Made by a program: the position numbers and the translations under genes. 64,000 bases of DNA from assembly GCA_022447605.1 (NCBI GenBank), contig JAKVBG010000001.1, positions 276,072 through 340,071 of the forward strand, in the 5' to 3' direction. The notes under the pieces are model-generated. The model saw only the letters and a list, made by a program, of their open reading frames with translations, had not been told where the DNA came from and ran no database searches. This DNA is from Mariniblastus sp. (lineage in GTDB: Bacteria > Planctomycetota > Planctomycetia > Pirellulales > Pirellulaceae). How positions within the stretch are numbered: position 1 is the first letter of the stretch; the number at the start of each line of letters is the position of its first letter. This document shows positions 1 through 9,509 of the stretch, piece after piece.

Positions 1-375
1 CGTGGCCGAAAGTTCGAGGTATTCAATTTGACATTCTTCCCAGTAGCCCCTTAATCCCGAAAGGGCCGCCGCTTCTCCCAAGCTGCGGGCCAGGTAGATA
101 CCGCCGCAAACCTGGAACCCATTGTCGATGCCCGTCTCCGATTTCAAATCGACCGCCCACTCGGCATGCAAGCGATTACTCAGTGCCGTCAACTGATCGA
201 GCGGGTGGATGGCCGTCTGCTCGTTGGCAGGAACGAGAATCCCTGCCCCGGCCCACGAGGCGGGTCGCCCAACCTGTTCCCGGTCGACCAGGCTCACACG
301 GTGCCCCCGCCCGGACAGCTCCCAGGCAATCGAGAGCCCCATGATCCCACCGCCGATCACCACGGTTCGCGTCAT
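1..375 (-). CDS. FAD-dependent amine oxidase, ThiO/glycine-oxidase-like (N-terminal part, runs off the window)
   Basis: The gene reads leftward from an ATG at 375 and is cut off by the window edge, leaving about 125 residues. The N-terminus shows a dinucleotide-binding Rossmann motif (VIGGGIMGLSIAWEL), the acidic residue ending the second strand (VDRE), and an ASWAGAGIL segment like the FAD-contacting stretch of DAO-family oxidases. ThiO oxidises glycine to supply the imine for thiamine thiazole synthesis. Related DAO-family enzymes act on other amines, so the substrate is an inference. Its ATG overlaps the stop of the upstream DUF2064 gene (ATGA), which suggests translational coupling. Confidence 0.75.
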   Translation of the reverse strand, partial: MTRTVVIGGGIMGLSIAWELSGRGHRVSLVDREQVGRPASWAGAGILVPANEQTAIHPLDQLTALSNRLHAEWAVDLKSETGIDNGFQVCGGIYLARSLGEAAALSGLRGYWEECQIEYLELSAT

Positions 376-1073
376 TCGATCTGCCCTCCCAGTCTGGAAC
401 CGGACAAGGTAGCGTTCAGTGCTTCCCGTAACCGATGTTCTTCCGGGTCGCTCGACTGATCCAGTTCCCGCAAAAGTTCTTTCAGATCCTCCCCGTCATC
501 GACATCCAGCAACGCAGGCAACCGACCATACGGGAGTTCATGGCGATCCAGGCGCTTCACCGTCTCCTCCCAGACCTGGTCCGTGCTCCAGGGCATCTCG
601 GCAAACAGGTCAAGACCGGGCGGTAGCGAGGGAAGATCGAGCCCCAACAAATAATAGCCACCATCCTGGCTGGGCCCCAAAACGACCGGGGAATGATCCA
701 GTCGCTGCTCTGCCTGAACAATCAGGCTGGGCGCCAGATGCGGGGTATCGGAACCGATCAGCAGGACCTTGCCACCACCCTCGGTCTGGCTGGCGGACCA
801 ACGAAGGAAATCGGCCAACCTGTCACCCAGGTCACCCTCCGACTGGGCCCGATATGCCCAAGTGTCACCAAACTTCGACTGGAACTGGCCACCCGTTTCG
901 ACCGGAGAGAAGACCAGCGTTCTTCGATCACAACATTGTTGCAGGTTAGTCATCAAATGCTGTAAAAAGACCAGATAAAGATCGGCGGCAAGCTGTTCGC
1001 CCAGTTCCACCGCCAAACGTGTCTTCACTCGGCCCGCCTGCCAGTACTTTGCGAACATTCCCAAGTGAGACAT
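372..1073 (-). CDS. DUF2064 / TIGR04282-type nucleotidyl- or glycosyltransferase-like protein
   Basis: This 233-residue protein has a nucleotide-sugar-transferase-like fold. The N-terminus carries FAKYWQAGRVKTRLA, which fits the KxPxxGxVKTRL signature of the rSAM/selenodomain-associated transferase 1 family, although the usual Pro is replaced. LIGSDTPHL and GPSQDGGYYLLGL in the middle match the family's Asp-containing metal/nucleotide motifs. Length is normal for the family. The ATG at 1073 is preceded by GGGAG about 8 bases upstream. The stop overlaps the start of the ThiO-like gene, so the two are probably one operon. The biochemical role of the family is not well established. Confidence 0.8.
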   Translation of the reverse strand: MSHLGMFAKYWQAGRVKTRLAVELGEQLAADLYLVFLQHLMTNLQQCCDRRTLVFSPVETGGQFQSKFGDTWAYRAQSEGDLGDRLADFLRWSASQTEGGGKVLLIGSDTPHLAPSLIVQAEQRLDHSPVVLGPSQDGGYYLLGLDLPSLPPGLDLFAEMPWSTDQVWEETVKRLDRHELPYGRLPALLDVDDGEDLKELLRELDQSSDPEEHRLREALNATLSGSRLGGQIE

Positions 1074-1360
1074 CCAACAATCTCCCGATCACCCATTCCA
1101 TTCCGCGACCAACGGAATCGACTATAATTGAATTGATAAAACCAACCATGGAATCGACAAAACGAACCTGAGGGCCAAAATTAAAGGGGCGTCAGGTAAA
1201 AAGTCCCGTGAATCCAGCCAGGCTCGAACGACTCGTTTACCCCTCGGGTCGGTAAGAGGTTAGAATAACATTGACGGGTGGATTTTCGCAGGCCCAATCC
1301 CCAACCGGGCCGGATACTCTTCCCCGGCAGTCGAACAAGCAAACGAAAGGTCAATTTCTG

Positions 1361-3370
1361 ATGGCAGTCGCCAGCGGCAAGAGCTTTATTGCATTATTGG
1401 AACGAAGCGGGATTGTCGCTCCCCAGGATCTCGATTCGGCGCTGGAGAGACTGGACAGGAATTCCGCAGACCCTTCCCAGGAACTGGAATCGTTACAACG
1501 GCACCTGGTCGAGTCGGGACTGATCACCGAGTGGCACTGTGAAAAACTGACTGCCGGAAAATATAAAGGTTTTTTCCTGGGCAAGTATAAACTGCTGCGC
1601 CACCTGGGTACGGGCGGCATGAGCACCGTTTACCTGGCGGAAAACAAGATCACCGGCCAGAAGCGGGCCATCAAGGTGCTGCCCCGCAAAAAGGTCAGTA
1701 ACAAGAGTTTCCTCGAGCGATTTTACCGGGAAGCACGTGCTGCAGCGGCCTTGAACCATCCCAACATCGTGCGCGTCTACGATATTTCAGATCAGGAGAA
1801 TACCCATTACATGGTCATGGAATACGTGGAGGGCATTGACCTCTACGCGCTGGTCAAACGGGAAGGTCCGCTTCCGTTTGACGAGGCCCTGCGATACGTA
1901 CGACAGGCAGCCAAAGGATTGCAACACGCCCACGACCGGAACCTGATCCACCGCGACATCAAGCCGGCCAACCTGTTGTTGTCAGAGAACGGGCAGGTAA
2001 AAATCCTGGACCTCGGGCTCGCTTTACTGGCCGCCGAAGATGAAGAGTCCTTAACCGTGATGCACAACGAGCGGGTCATGGGAACGGCCGATTACCTCTC
2101 GCCGGAACAGGCGGTCAACAGCCACGAGGTCGACCAGCGGACCGACCTCTACAGCCTCGGCTGCACACTCTACTTCCTGTTGACCGGCCAACCCCCTTTT
2201 CCCCAGGGGACGCTGGCACAACGAATTGCCATGCATCAAACCAGGGAACCAGAGGCGATTGCCGAAATCAGAAAAGAATGCCCTGCGGCCATCGCGCAAT
2301 TTTGCCAACGCATGATGCAGAAAAAACCGGAGGATCGATTTTCCGGAGCGGCCATGGTGATCTCGGAAATCGACAACTATCTCGAGTGTGGTGAATTCCC
2401 GGAAACGGGTGGGATGCGGGGGCAATTTGATTTTGATGTCCCTGATCGCCCGACCGAAACAACCGCCGATTCGATCGTGGTCACCCAAACCCCGGAACGA
2501 AAGATCGGGAAGCGTGCCCCTTCATCACCAAATTCGAACCGACCGGTCGCCGCGGCCACCCCCGACAAGGAGACCGGCAAGCCAGTCACCCGCAATAAGC
2601 TTCCTGTCGGCCTGTCACTCTCGCTGGTAACGCTCTCGTTGCTGGTGATTGCCATCCTCGTTGTGGCCGTCCTCAATTTCACCGGCCAGACCGGCGAACC
2701 GGCCGCAGCGAACCCGACACCCGACACAGGCCAGACAGCAACCGTTGCAGCACCAACCAACCAGGATACATCCTGGAATTCGCTTCCCGACAATGGCCCG
2801 ACCGGAGGGGGACAACTATCCGGCAATCGAACAGGACTGACAATGGCGGACCTGGTCGCTGGATCGGGCGAGGGTACCACCAAGCTGATCACGTTCGAAT
2901 CCGACCATTTCCTGAAGAAAGCTGCGAACAAGAAAAAACAGATCTGGGTCATTCGTCACAACAACCAGCAAATTGGTACCCTGGCATATCGCGGCGAGGC
3001 CGAGGTCATCGAGAAACAGGGGGCAGAGGGACGCGTGTTGCATATTTTGGGAGACTCAGACCAGGTCGTCTTCCGACCGACCAACCCCTCCAATCGCCTG
3101 CGTTCGATCGAATTCTCGATCAAGTTGGAACGTGAAAATCCACAGATGAAGTTCATGGTCCAGGCCAAATCACTGCGAGTACCGGAAGACTGGGAACCGA
3201 TTTACCCCCCGCCGAACTCTGATAAACAAGAATTGTCTTCCAGCCGATTTACCCCGGTTAAGATTGACTCGTTTGATACGATCGACGCACAAAAATTCCG
3301 TTTTAAACTGGACGGTCCAGTGGAAGATGGAGTTTTTATTGACAACCTGAAAGTGGAATTGGCCCAATGA
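1361..3370 (+). CDS. Membrane-anchored Ser/Thr protein kinase
   Basis: A Hanks-type kinase of 669 residues. An N-terminal segment of about 75 residues precedes the kinase domain, as in many planctomycete kinases. Visible motifs are the glycine loop (LGTGGMSTVYLAE, about residue 82), the catalytic Lys (AIKVL), HRDIKPANLLL (about 197), DLG in place of DFG, and GTADYLSPEQ. A Pro/Thr-rich linker leads to one membrane segment near 418-444, followed by an external domain of about 220 residues that I do not recognise. I chose the ATG at 1361, with GAAAGG upstream, over the upstream TTG at 1271. The stop overlaps the ATG of the following cytochrome gene, so the two are likely co-translated. Confidence 0.92.
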   Translation: MAVASGKSFIALLERSGIVAPQDLDSALERLDRNSADPSQELESLQRHLVESGLITEWHCEKLTAGKYKGFFLGKYKLLRHLGTGGMSTVYLAENKITGQKRAIKVLPRKKVSNKSFLERFYREARAAAALNHPNIVRVYDISDQENTHYMVMEYVEGIDLYALVKREGPLPFDEALRYVRQAAKGLQHAHDRNLIHRDIKPANLLLSENGQVKILDLGLALLAAEDEESLTVMHNERVMGTADYLSPEQAVNSHEVDQRTDLYSLGCTLYFLLTGQPPFPQGTLAQRIAMHQTREPEAIAEIRKECPAAIAQFCQRMMQKKPEDRFSGAAMVISEIDNYLECGEFPETGGMRGQFDFDVPDRPTETTADSIVVTQTPERKIGKRAPSSPNSNRPVAAATPDKETGKPVTRNKLPVGLSLSLVTLSLLVIAILVVAVLNFTGQTGEPAAANPTPDTGQTATVAAPTNQDTSWNSLPDNGPTGGGQLSGNRTGLTMADLVAGSGEGTTKLITFESDHFLKKAANKKKQIWVIRHNNQQIGTLAYRGEAEVIEKQGAEGRVLHILGDSDQVVFRPTNPSNRLRSIEFSIKLERENPQMKFMVQAKSLRVPEDWEPIYPPPNSDKQELSSSRFTPVKIDSFDTIDAQKFRFKLDGPVEDGVFIDNLKVELAQ

Positions 3371-5211
3371 AGATCCAAGTCCAATCACTGATTGTTTTAC
3401 TGACTTTAAGCCTGCTAGGGTCGGGAGTCCTTTCCGCCGACGAGCCAACCGCCAAGGAAAAACGACAGGTCAAGACGATTGCATCGATCCTGGATCGCGC
3501 CGGCCGGCTGTATCAATCGAAGAAATATGAAGCTTGCAAAGACAAGATCGAACAGGCCCAGGTCCAACTCGAACAACTGTCCGCATCGGCCGATGCGGAA
3601 CTGCTGGAACTGATCAAGCCGGAATACGTGCGATTATCCAATGCCCACAAATTACTGACCGAACAGGGCCTGGAAATGACGGAACTCAAACCGTTGCCCA
3701 CACCGATGAGCGCCGACGGCGAAGCGATCAGTTTCGTGGAATCAGTAGCCCCGATCCTGGTCAATCATTGTGGTCGTTGTCACGTGCGCGGCAACCGTGG
3801 TGATTTCAGTGCGGCGAGCTACAACGCACTGATGCAGAGCACCCATGTTGCCGTTGGCCTTGCCGATGAAAGCAGGCTGATCGAGGTGATCGTTGATGGC
3901 GATATGCCACCCAACGGAAACGTTCCCGCAGAAGATCTCGATACACTGAAAAAGTGGATCGCCCAAGGGGCGAAATTTGACGGTGACATGCCGAACCAGA
4001 ATATTGCCGCGCTCGATGGCAACGAGCCGGAGATGGATCAACCACGACTGCAGGTCACACAATCAACCGGCAAAGAAACGGTTTCATTCGGCCTCCATGT
4101 GGCGCCAGTACTGATTGAAAATTGTGGCGCTTGTCATATCGATACGAACAATCCCCGTGGCGACTTCAACATGGCCAGTTTTCAGCAGTTTCTGCGGGGG
4201 GGCGACTCCGGTAATCCATTTGTGCCGGGCAAATCGGCTGAGAGCAACCTGATCAAGCGATTGCGGGGAATCGATTCTGAGGTGATGCCCCCCTCCGGGA
4301 AGTTGGATGACAAGGTGATTGCGCAAATTGCCAAGTGGATTGATGAAGGTGGCAAGTTCGACGGTGGGGATAATCCACAACTGGAAATGGCCATCGTGGC
4401 CGCAACCGCCAGGGCAGGGGCCCAGTCCCACGAAGAATTGACGGCCGAGCGCAATGAACTGGCCCGCAAAAACTGGAAATTGATCATGTCGGACGTATCC
4501 GGCACCGAAACGGCCACGGACAACTTCCGGGTCGTCGGAGCAGTCCCCAATGATCGGTTGGACGAGTTCGGTAAGATGGCAGAAAAAATGGCGCCGAAAC
4601 TGAGGAACGCGTTTAAAACCAAATCGGAGGGCCCCTTTATCAAAGGGAACACGACCATTTACCTTTTTGAACGCCGTTACGACTTCAACGAGCTGGGAGT
4701 CATGTTGAATGGCCGCGACCTGCCGATGGGACTGAAAGGCTACTGGGATTTCAATACGATCGATGCCTACGCTTCCCTGTTGACTTCCCGCAACAAGGAG
4801 CCCGAGGAAAGCCAGGCCATCCTGGCTCAACAGCTGGGTGCCATCTACGTGAACAACCTGGCACCCGATGTCCCGCGCTGGTTCGCCGACGGCGCGGGAT
4901 ACTGGGCAGCAGCCAAGGTCTTCCCCCGCGACGATCTGGTCAGTAAATGGGACGAGCAGGCTAAATCGGTTTATGCAACGATGGAAAAACCGGGCGATTT
5001 TGCCACGGGTCAGCTGCCCGAACACGATGCGGCACTGGTCGGATACCTGTTCCTGACCAACCTGAGGAGTGATGCGGGCAGGTTCGCCAAGCTGTTCAAG
5101 TTCCTCGATTCAAATTACAGTTTTGAGCGGGCCTTTACCGAGGCCCTGGGCCAACCTCCGGCAGAGTACTTTAGCGGTGCAGGAGCCCGTCAGAACCGTC
5201 GCAACGAGTAA
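3367..5211 (+). CDS. Secreted diheme cytochrome, planctomycete cytochrome-c type, with C-terminal DUF1570-like region
   Basis: A 614-residue protein with an N-terminal signal peptide ending near LLGSGVLSADE. Two c-type heme motifs are present, CGRCH at residue 135 and CGACH at residue 253. Each lies in a repeated unit that ends KWIxxGxKFDG. This arrangement is typical of the planctomycete cytochrome C domain (PSCyt1-like). The remaining roughly 270 residues resemble secreted planctomycete proteins with a peptidase-like DUF1570 fold (DVPRWFADGAGYW), but I see no complete HExxH. It should act in the periplasm, in electron transfer or heme-linked sensing. It overlaps the kinase gene by four bases. 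Confidence 0.8.
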   Translation: MKIQVQSLIVLLTLSLLGSGVLSADEPTAKEKRQVKTIASILDRAGRLYQSKKYEACKDKIEQAQVQLEQLSASADAELLELIKPEYVRLSNAHKLLTEQGLEMTELKPLPTPMSADGEAISFVESVAPILVNHCGRCHVRGNRGDFSAASYNALMQSTHVAVGLADESRLIEVIVDGDMPPNGNVPAEDLDTLKKWIAQGAKFDGDMPNQNIAALDGNEPEMDQPRLQVTQSTGKETVSFGLHVAPVLIENCGACHIDTNNPRGDFNMASFQQFLRGGDSGNPFVPGKSAESNLIKRLRGIDSEVMPPSGKLDDKVIAQIAKWIDEGGKFDGGDNPQLEMAIVAATARAGAQSHEELTAERNELARKNWKLIMSDVSGTETATDNFRVVGAVPNDRLDEFGKMAEKMAPKLRNAFKTKSEGPFIKGNTTIYLFERRYDFNELGVMLNGRDLPMGLKGYWDFNTIDAYASLLTSRNKEPEESQAILAQQLGAIYVNNLAPDVPRWFADGAGYWAAAKVFPRDDLVSKWDEQAKSVYATMEKPGDFATGQLPEHDAALVGYLFLTNLRSDAGRFAKLFKFLDSNYSFERAFTEALGQPPAEYFSGAGARQNRRNE

Positions 5212-5233
5212 GCGTTCGAGGCAGTTTCACCTG

Positions 5234-7663
5234 TTACTTTCGACCCGGTTTCTTCTTTTTCGAAACCGACTTCCGTTTTTGCTTCCTTTTGCCTTGGCCG
5301 TCTCGCTGGCCGCTGGCTTTCTTGGACGTCCCGCGCTTCTTGACCTTTGATTTTCCTTTTCGGTTTTTCGACTTTCGCGTCAAGCCGGACTTTTTCTTTT
5401 TCGCCGAAATTTTCTTTTTGCCGGATTCTGCTCCGCTACCTTTCTTGTTGCGCAAGCGACTCTTTCCAGAGGATTTGGAAGTCGCTTTCTTGCCCTTCCG
5501 GCCACGCGATCGATTGGCCTGCTGAATGACCTTGGCCAAACGGAATTCCAACTGCCGGTTGGTCGTGTCAACAAAGGCAACACAAACCATGACCCGGTCA
5601 CCCAAACGGAACTGGTTTTCCGAGTGATAGCCGGACAGCGTTCTGGCAGCGCGTTCATACTGGTAGGAGTCATCCGGCAGACTGGCAATCGGAATCAGGC
5701 CCTCGACCGGGATTTCAACACCTTGGGCAAACAGGCCAAAGGACTCCACGCCGCTGATCACGGCTTCCATCTCTTCCCCAACCCGGTCAGCAAAATAATT
5801 CAAGAGCTTCAACTTGGTCAATTCGCGTTCCGCCTGCTCCGCCCTCTGCTCCATGCTACTGCAGTGATGACCCAGGGCCGTCAGGCGGTCGAAGCTGTAT
5901 TTCGGTTTCTTCCCACGGATCAGATCGAGCAGCATCCGGTGAATGACCAGGTCGGGATAACGGCGGATGGGTGAAGTAAAGTGACAGTAAGCGTCACTCG
6001 CGAGAGCATAGTGGCCCGACTCCCGCGGGCTGTAAACGGCCTTTTGCATACTTCGGAGCACGGCAAAATGGATCGCCTTGGCCTCCGGGAGTTCCGACGC
6101 CAATTCAACGACCCGCTTGATTTCAAAACGACTTTCGAGGCTGTCACAGTCAATCCCGATCTGCTGGATAAAGGACGTCAGCTCTTTCAGCTTGACAGGT
6201 GAAGGCGCTTCGTGGACGCGCCTTATGAAATAGATTTCGCGATCCGCAAATTCCCTGGCCACCGCCTCGTTGGCAGCCAGCATGAATTCTTCAATGATCT
6301 GGTGGCTCTCCGTATTTTCCTCAACGTGCGCGCCAGCTACCTTCCCATCTTTATCCAGGTCAATCCTGACGTCTGGAAGTGACAGCTCGATCGCCCCATG
6401 ATCCAATCTCCGCCTGCGCAGGATCATGGCCAGCGTATGCATCTGGCGAACCAACTGGAACACGGGCGGGGTCAGTCGTTTCTGCCAGGGTTTATCATTT
6501 TCCAGGTAGTCGTCGATTTCTGCGTAGTTGAAGCGATGGGCGCTCTTGATCACACCACGGTGCAAATCAGTCGCTACCGGGACACCGGAAGGGTCAAATT
6601 CAATGACGGCCGTCATGGTGTAGCGCACCCGGTCCGGCTGCAAACTGGCCAGATTATTGGAAATCAGTTCGGGCAACATCGGGATCACGCGATCCGGTAG
6701 GTAGACACTGGTCCCCCGCGCATACGCTTCCTCATCGAGGGCTGACCGCTCCGGCACAAAATGGGAGACATCAGCAATGTGGACCCCGAGCCGCCAGTGG
6801 CCGTTTTCCAGCTGCTCCAATGAAATGGCATCGTCAAAATCGCGGGCCGTTTTCGGGTCAATCGTGATGACAGTCGTCCCGGTAAAATCCGTTCGCTCGC
6901 CCGGGATCGACTCGTCGAACTGGTCGGCCTGCTGCCGGCTCGCTTCCATAACGGCTGCCGGAAACTCCTCCGGTAAATCAAATTCCCGCATGACCGTCAG
7001 CGTGTCCACGCCAGGTTTTCCGCGTTCGCCCAACACTTCCACGATAACGCCTTCCCCATCCTCATGCGCAGAAGGGAAATTCGCCACCTCGATGACGACC
7101 TTGTCACCCACCCGGCAGTTCTTGGCGCCCGCATCACCGACCAGGATGGGAGAATCGAAAACGCCGCTATCCACCACGACCAGACCGCGGCGTCGACGCT
7201 CGGTGTAGGTACCCACGAAACGGTGGGTACGACGTTCGAGCACTTCGATGATCCGGCCCCTGACGCGCAGCTCTGGTCCTTGACGGCGACGCGACACGCG
7301 AATCCGAACCGTATCGCCATCCGCCGCGTCTTCGGTTTTATGCCGGGGTATATAGATATCTTCCGATCGGTCGGTCGACGTCGAATCCAGAGGTGTGACA
7401 AATCCGAAACCGGCAGCTGCCCTGCGAAAGACACCCCTGATTTCATTCTGCTTCGGCTTGCGGGTCGCCTTGAGGACCAGGTGTTTTGGGCCCCAGGCTA
7501 TTTCGCCCCGTTTGACCAGCTCCTTGAGAGACCGTTTCAGTTCCCTCTCACCTGCCTCGTCCAGTTTCAGCTTTCGTGCAATCAGCTTCGGTTTGACCGG
7601 ACGATAATCACCCGCCTGGACCACGGCCAGGATCTTCTGTTCCATTTCCTTTTTTGATTTCAT
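5234..7663 (-). CDS. rnr: Ribonuclease R with long lysine-rich C-terminal tail
   Basis: An 809-residue 3'-to-5' exoribonuclease of the RNase II/R family. Domain order is a winged-helix N-terminus (EQKILAVVQAG through RGEIAWGPKHLV), cold-shock OB domains, the RNB catalytic core with ITIDPKTARDFDDAISLE, and an S1 domain (ISGVESFGLFAQGVEIPVEGLI). The catalytic core keeps the clustered Asp residues that bind metal. After the S1 domain come about 100 residues made mostly of Lys, Arg, Ser and Gly. I start at the ATG at 7663. An upstream GTG at 7699 is possible but lacks a spaced ribosome site. It converges on the cytochrome gene with only 22 bp between stops. Confidence 0.95.
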   Translation of the reverse strand: MKSKKEMEQKILAVVQAGDYRPVKPKLIARKLKLDEAGERELKRSLKELVKRGEIAWGPKHLVLKATRKPKQNEIRGVFRRAAAGFGFVTPLDSTSTDRSEDIYIPRHKTEDAADGDTVRIRVSRRRQGPELRVRGRIIEVLERRTHRFVGTYTERRRRGLVVVDSGVFDSPILVGDAGAKNCRVGDKVVIEVANFPSAHEDGEGVIVEVLGERGKPGVDTLTVMREFDLPEEFPAAVMEASRQQADQFDESIPGERTDFTGTTVITIDPKTARDFDDAISLEQLENGHWRLGVHIADVSHFVPERSALDEEAYARGTSVYLPDRVIPMLPELISNNLASLQPDRVRYTMTAVIEFDPSGVPVATDLHRGVIKSAHRFNYAEIDDYLENDKPWQKRLTPPVFQLVRQMHTLAMILRRRRLDHGAIELSLPDVRIDLDKDGKVAGAHVEENTESHQIIEEFMLAANEAVAREFADREIYFIRRVHEAPSPVKLKELTSFIQQIGIDCDSLESRFEIKRVVELASELPEAKAIHFAVLRSMQKAVYSPRESGHYALASDAYCHFTSPIRRYPDLVIHRMLLDLIRGKKPKYSFDRLTALGHHCSSMEQRAEQAERELTKLKLLNYFADRVGEEMEAVISGVESFGLFAQGVEIPVEGLIPIASLPDDSYQYERAARTLSGYHSENQFRLGDRVMVCVAFVDTTNRQLEFRLAKVIQQANRSRGRKGKKATSKSSGKSRLRNKKGSGAESGKKKISAKKKKSGLTRKSKNRKGKSKVKKRGTSKKASGQRDGQGKRKQKRKSVSKKKKPGRK

Positions 7664-7973
7664 AGCCAGAGTGTAGAGCAGGCAACTACCCCTTGCCACT
7701 CCAGATCGACCTCTTGCTCGATCTTATTGGCCAGGTGACGATCCTCCTGCCAGGACACCCATAGACGGCAGGCGATGTTTCTGCCACACGGGCAGGGAAA
7801 ACCGCGAGAAGCGGATCGCGCCCGGGAAAAAGGATGGAACAAAAAAATTTCAACCGAAAGTGGAACCAAATCAAACAACGACATTGGGAGGATTCAATAT
7901 CGTTGGCAACGGTGGTATGGTAGCTGGAAACCAACCCGGCGATGCAAATCCGTTTGGCCATACCTGGCAGGCA

Positions 7974-9470
7974 ATGTTGAAGATCTGTTTTATCACTTCC
8001 GAATTAGCACCGTTGGCCAAGGTGGGCGGCCTGGCGGATGTCTCCCAGGCGTTGCCTCTTGCGTTGGCAGAACTCGGACACGACGTGCGGGTCATCGTCC
8101 CGTACTACCGGGAATTTCAAACGGCGCCGGATCACAATTTCATCAGGACAGGACCCTTCATCGAGCTGAAATTTGGCAGCCACCCATACTCGTTTCAAGT
8201 ACTGGAGGGCGAATTTCCCAGCCGCGACCATTCACGCCAAACCCCGCAACTCCATCTCGTGGACTGCCCGGAACTTTTTGACCGACCAGCCATTTACGGG
8301 GACTCGGAGGAAGAACACCTGCGGTTCCTGATGCTCAGCCGTGGCGCGATCGAGATTTGCCAACGCATGAAATGGGCACCCGATATCTTCCACGTCAACG
8401 ATTGGCAGACAGCCATGCTGCCACTGCTGCTAAAAACCGTTTACGGCTGGGACCGCCTGTTTGATGCCAGCCGATCGGTTTTGACGATCCACAATATTGG
8501 CCACCAGGGTGTTTTCCCGGCGGATATCCTGGAAGATCTGAACCTCGGTCCCGCCGAGACACTGCTCCACCAGCAGGACCTGTCCGAAGGGAGGATCAAC
8601 TTCCTGAAAACAGGCCTGCTATACTCCGACCTGCTGACCGCCGTCAGCCCGACGTATGCTCGGGAAATCCAGACCGCTGACTACGGCATGGGCCTGGAAC
8701 AGCTACTCTCGGCCCGCCGCAGCCTGCTACAGGGGATCGTCAACGGGATTGATACGGACGTCTGGAACCCGGCAACCGACGAGCTGATCACGGCCCGATT
8801 TTCTGTGGCCGATCGATCCGGAAAACGACAGAACAAGACCTGCCTGTTGGAGACGATGGGTCTGGAACCGAACCCCGGCGCACCCGTCGTGGGGATCGTC
8901 AGCCGATTGACGCACCAAAAAGGCTTTGAAACCCTGTACGAATCGATGCCAATCCTGTTGTCGGAAAATGATCTCCGTCTGGTCGTGCTAGGCAGTGGTG
9001 AAACTCAATACATCGATTTTTTCGAGCAACTCAAGCGGCAGTTTTCCGACAAAGTCGCCTTTCACGAAGGCTTCGACAATCGATTGGCGCACCAAATCGA
9101 GGCGGGCAGTGACATCTTTCTCATGCCCTCCCGCTATGAACCGTGTGGACTGAACCAGATGTACAGCCAGACCTATGGAACGATACCGGTTGTTCGAAAT
9201 ACGGGCGGCCTGGCCGATACGGTTATCCAGTACGACGAATCAACGGGCCGCGGAACCGGGATCCTGTTTGATGAATTCACCAACCAGGGTGTCCTGTGGG
9301 GCGTTCGACGCGCTCTGCAGCTTTACCAGGATCCGGACCAATGGTACCAGATTGTCAGCAACGCGATGATGCAAGACTTTTCCTGGAACCGGAGTGCCCG
9401 ACAATACGCGGAGCTGTTTGAGCGACTGAGCCAACTGTCGCCCACGGAACCTGCAGCGAAAACGACTTAA
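7974..9470 (+). CDS. glgA: Glycogen synthase (ADP-glucose type)
   Basis: The enzyme transfers glucose from ADP-glucose to the non-reducing end of glycogen. The GT5 signature KVGGL is at residues 16-20 (SELAPLAKVGGLADVSQALP). The C-terminal half has the GT-B donor site (VVGIVSRLTHQKGFE) and the retaining-glycosyltransferase motif SRYEPCGLNQMYSQTYGT followed by NTGGLADTV. I chose the ATG at 7974 because it gives MLKICFITSELAPLAK, matching the usual GlgA N-terminus, and 498 residues, the normal length. ATG 7917 and GTG 7860 would add 19 and 38 residues of non-homologous sequence. Confidence 0.93.
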   Translation: MLKICFITSELAPLAKVGGLADVSQALPLALAELGHDVRVIVPYYREFQTAPDHNFIRTGPFIELKFGSHPYSFQVLEGEFPSRDHSRQTPQLHLVDCPELFDRPAIYGDSEEEHLRFLMLSRGAIEICQRMKWAPDIFHVNDWQTAMLPLLLKTVYGWDRLFDASRSVLTIHNIGHQGVFPADILEDLNLGPAETLLHQQDLSEGRINFLKTGLLYSDLLTAVSPTYAREIQTADYGMGLEQLLSARRSLLQGIVNGIDTDVWNPATDELITARFSVADRSGKRQNKTCLLETMGLEPNPGAPVVGIVSRLTHQKGFETLYESMPILLSENDLRLVVLGSGETQYIDFFEQLKRQFSDKVAFHEGFDNRLAHQIEAGSDIFLMPSRYEPCGLNQMYSQTYGTIPVVRNTGGLADTVIQYDESTGRGTGILFDEFTNQGVLWGVRRALQLYQDPDQWYQIVSNAMMQDFSWNRSARQYAELFERLSQLSPTEPAAKTT

Positions 9471-9509
9471 CGGGGACCGGTCGAGCTGACCGATGTGAGC
9501 AACCAGCGG

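Noticed and set aside
1123..1128. TATAAT hexamer upstream of the first kinase
   Set aside because: No recognisable -35 hexamer sits at the right distance on either strand, so I did not list a promoter.
4084..5025. 313-codon open frame on the minus strand
   Set aside because: It lies entirely opposite the diheme cytochrome gene, which has heme motifs, a signal peptide and coupling to the kinase. The frame is a shadow of GC-rich codon bias.
9478..9492. CGGTC/GACCG hairpin between glgA and the yhaM-like gene
   Set aside because: The stem is only 5 bp with no T-run on either side, so it is not a convincing terminator.
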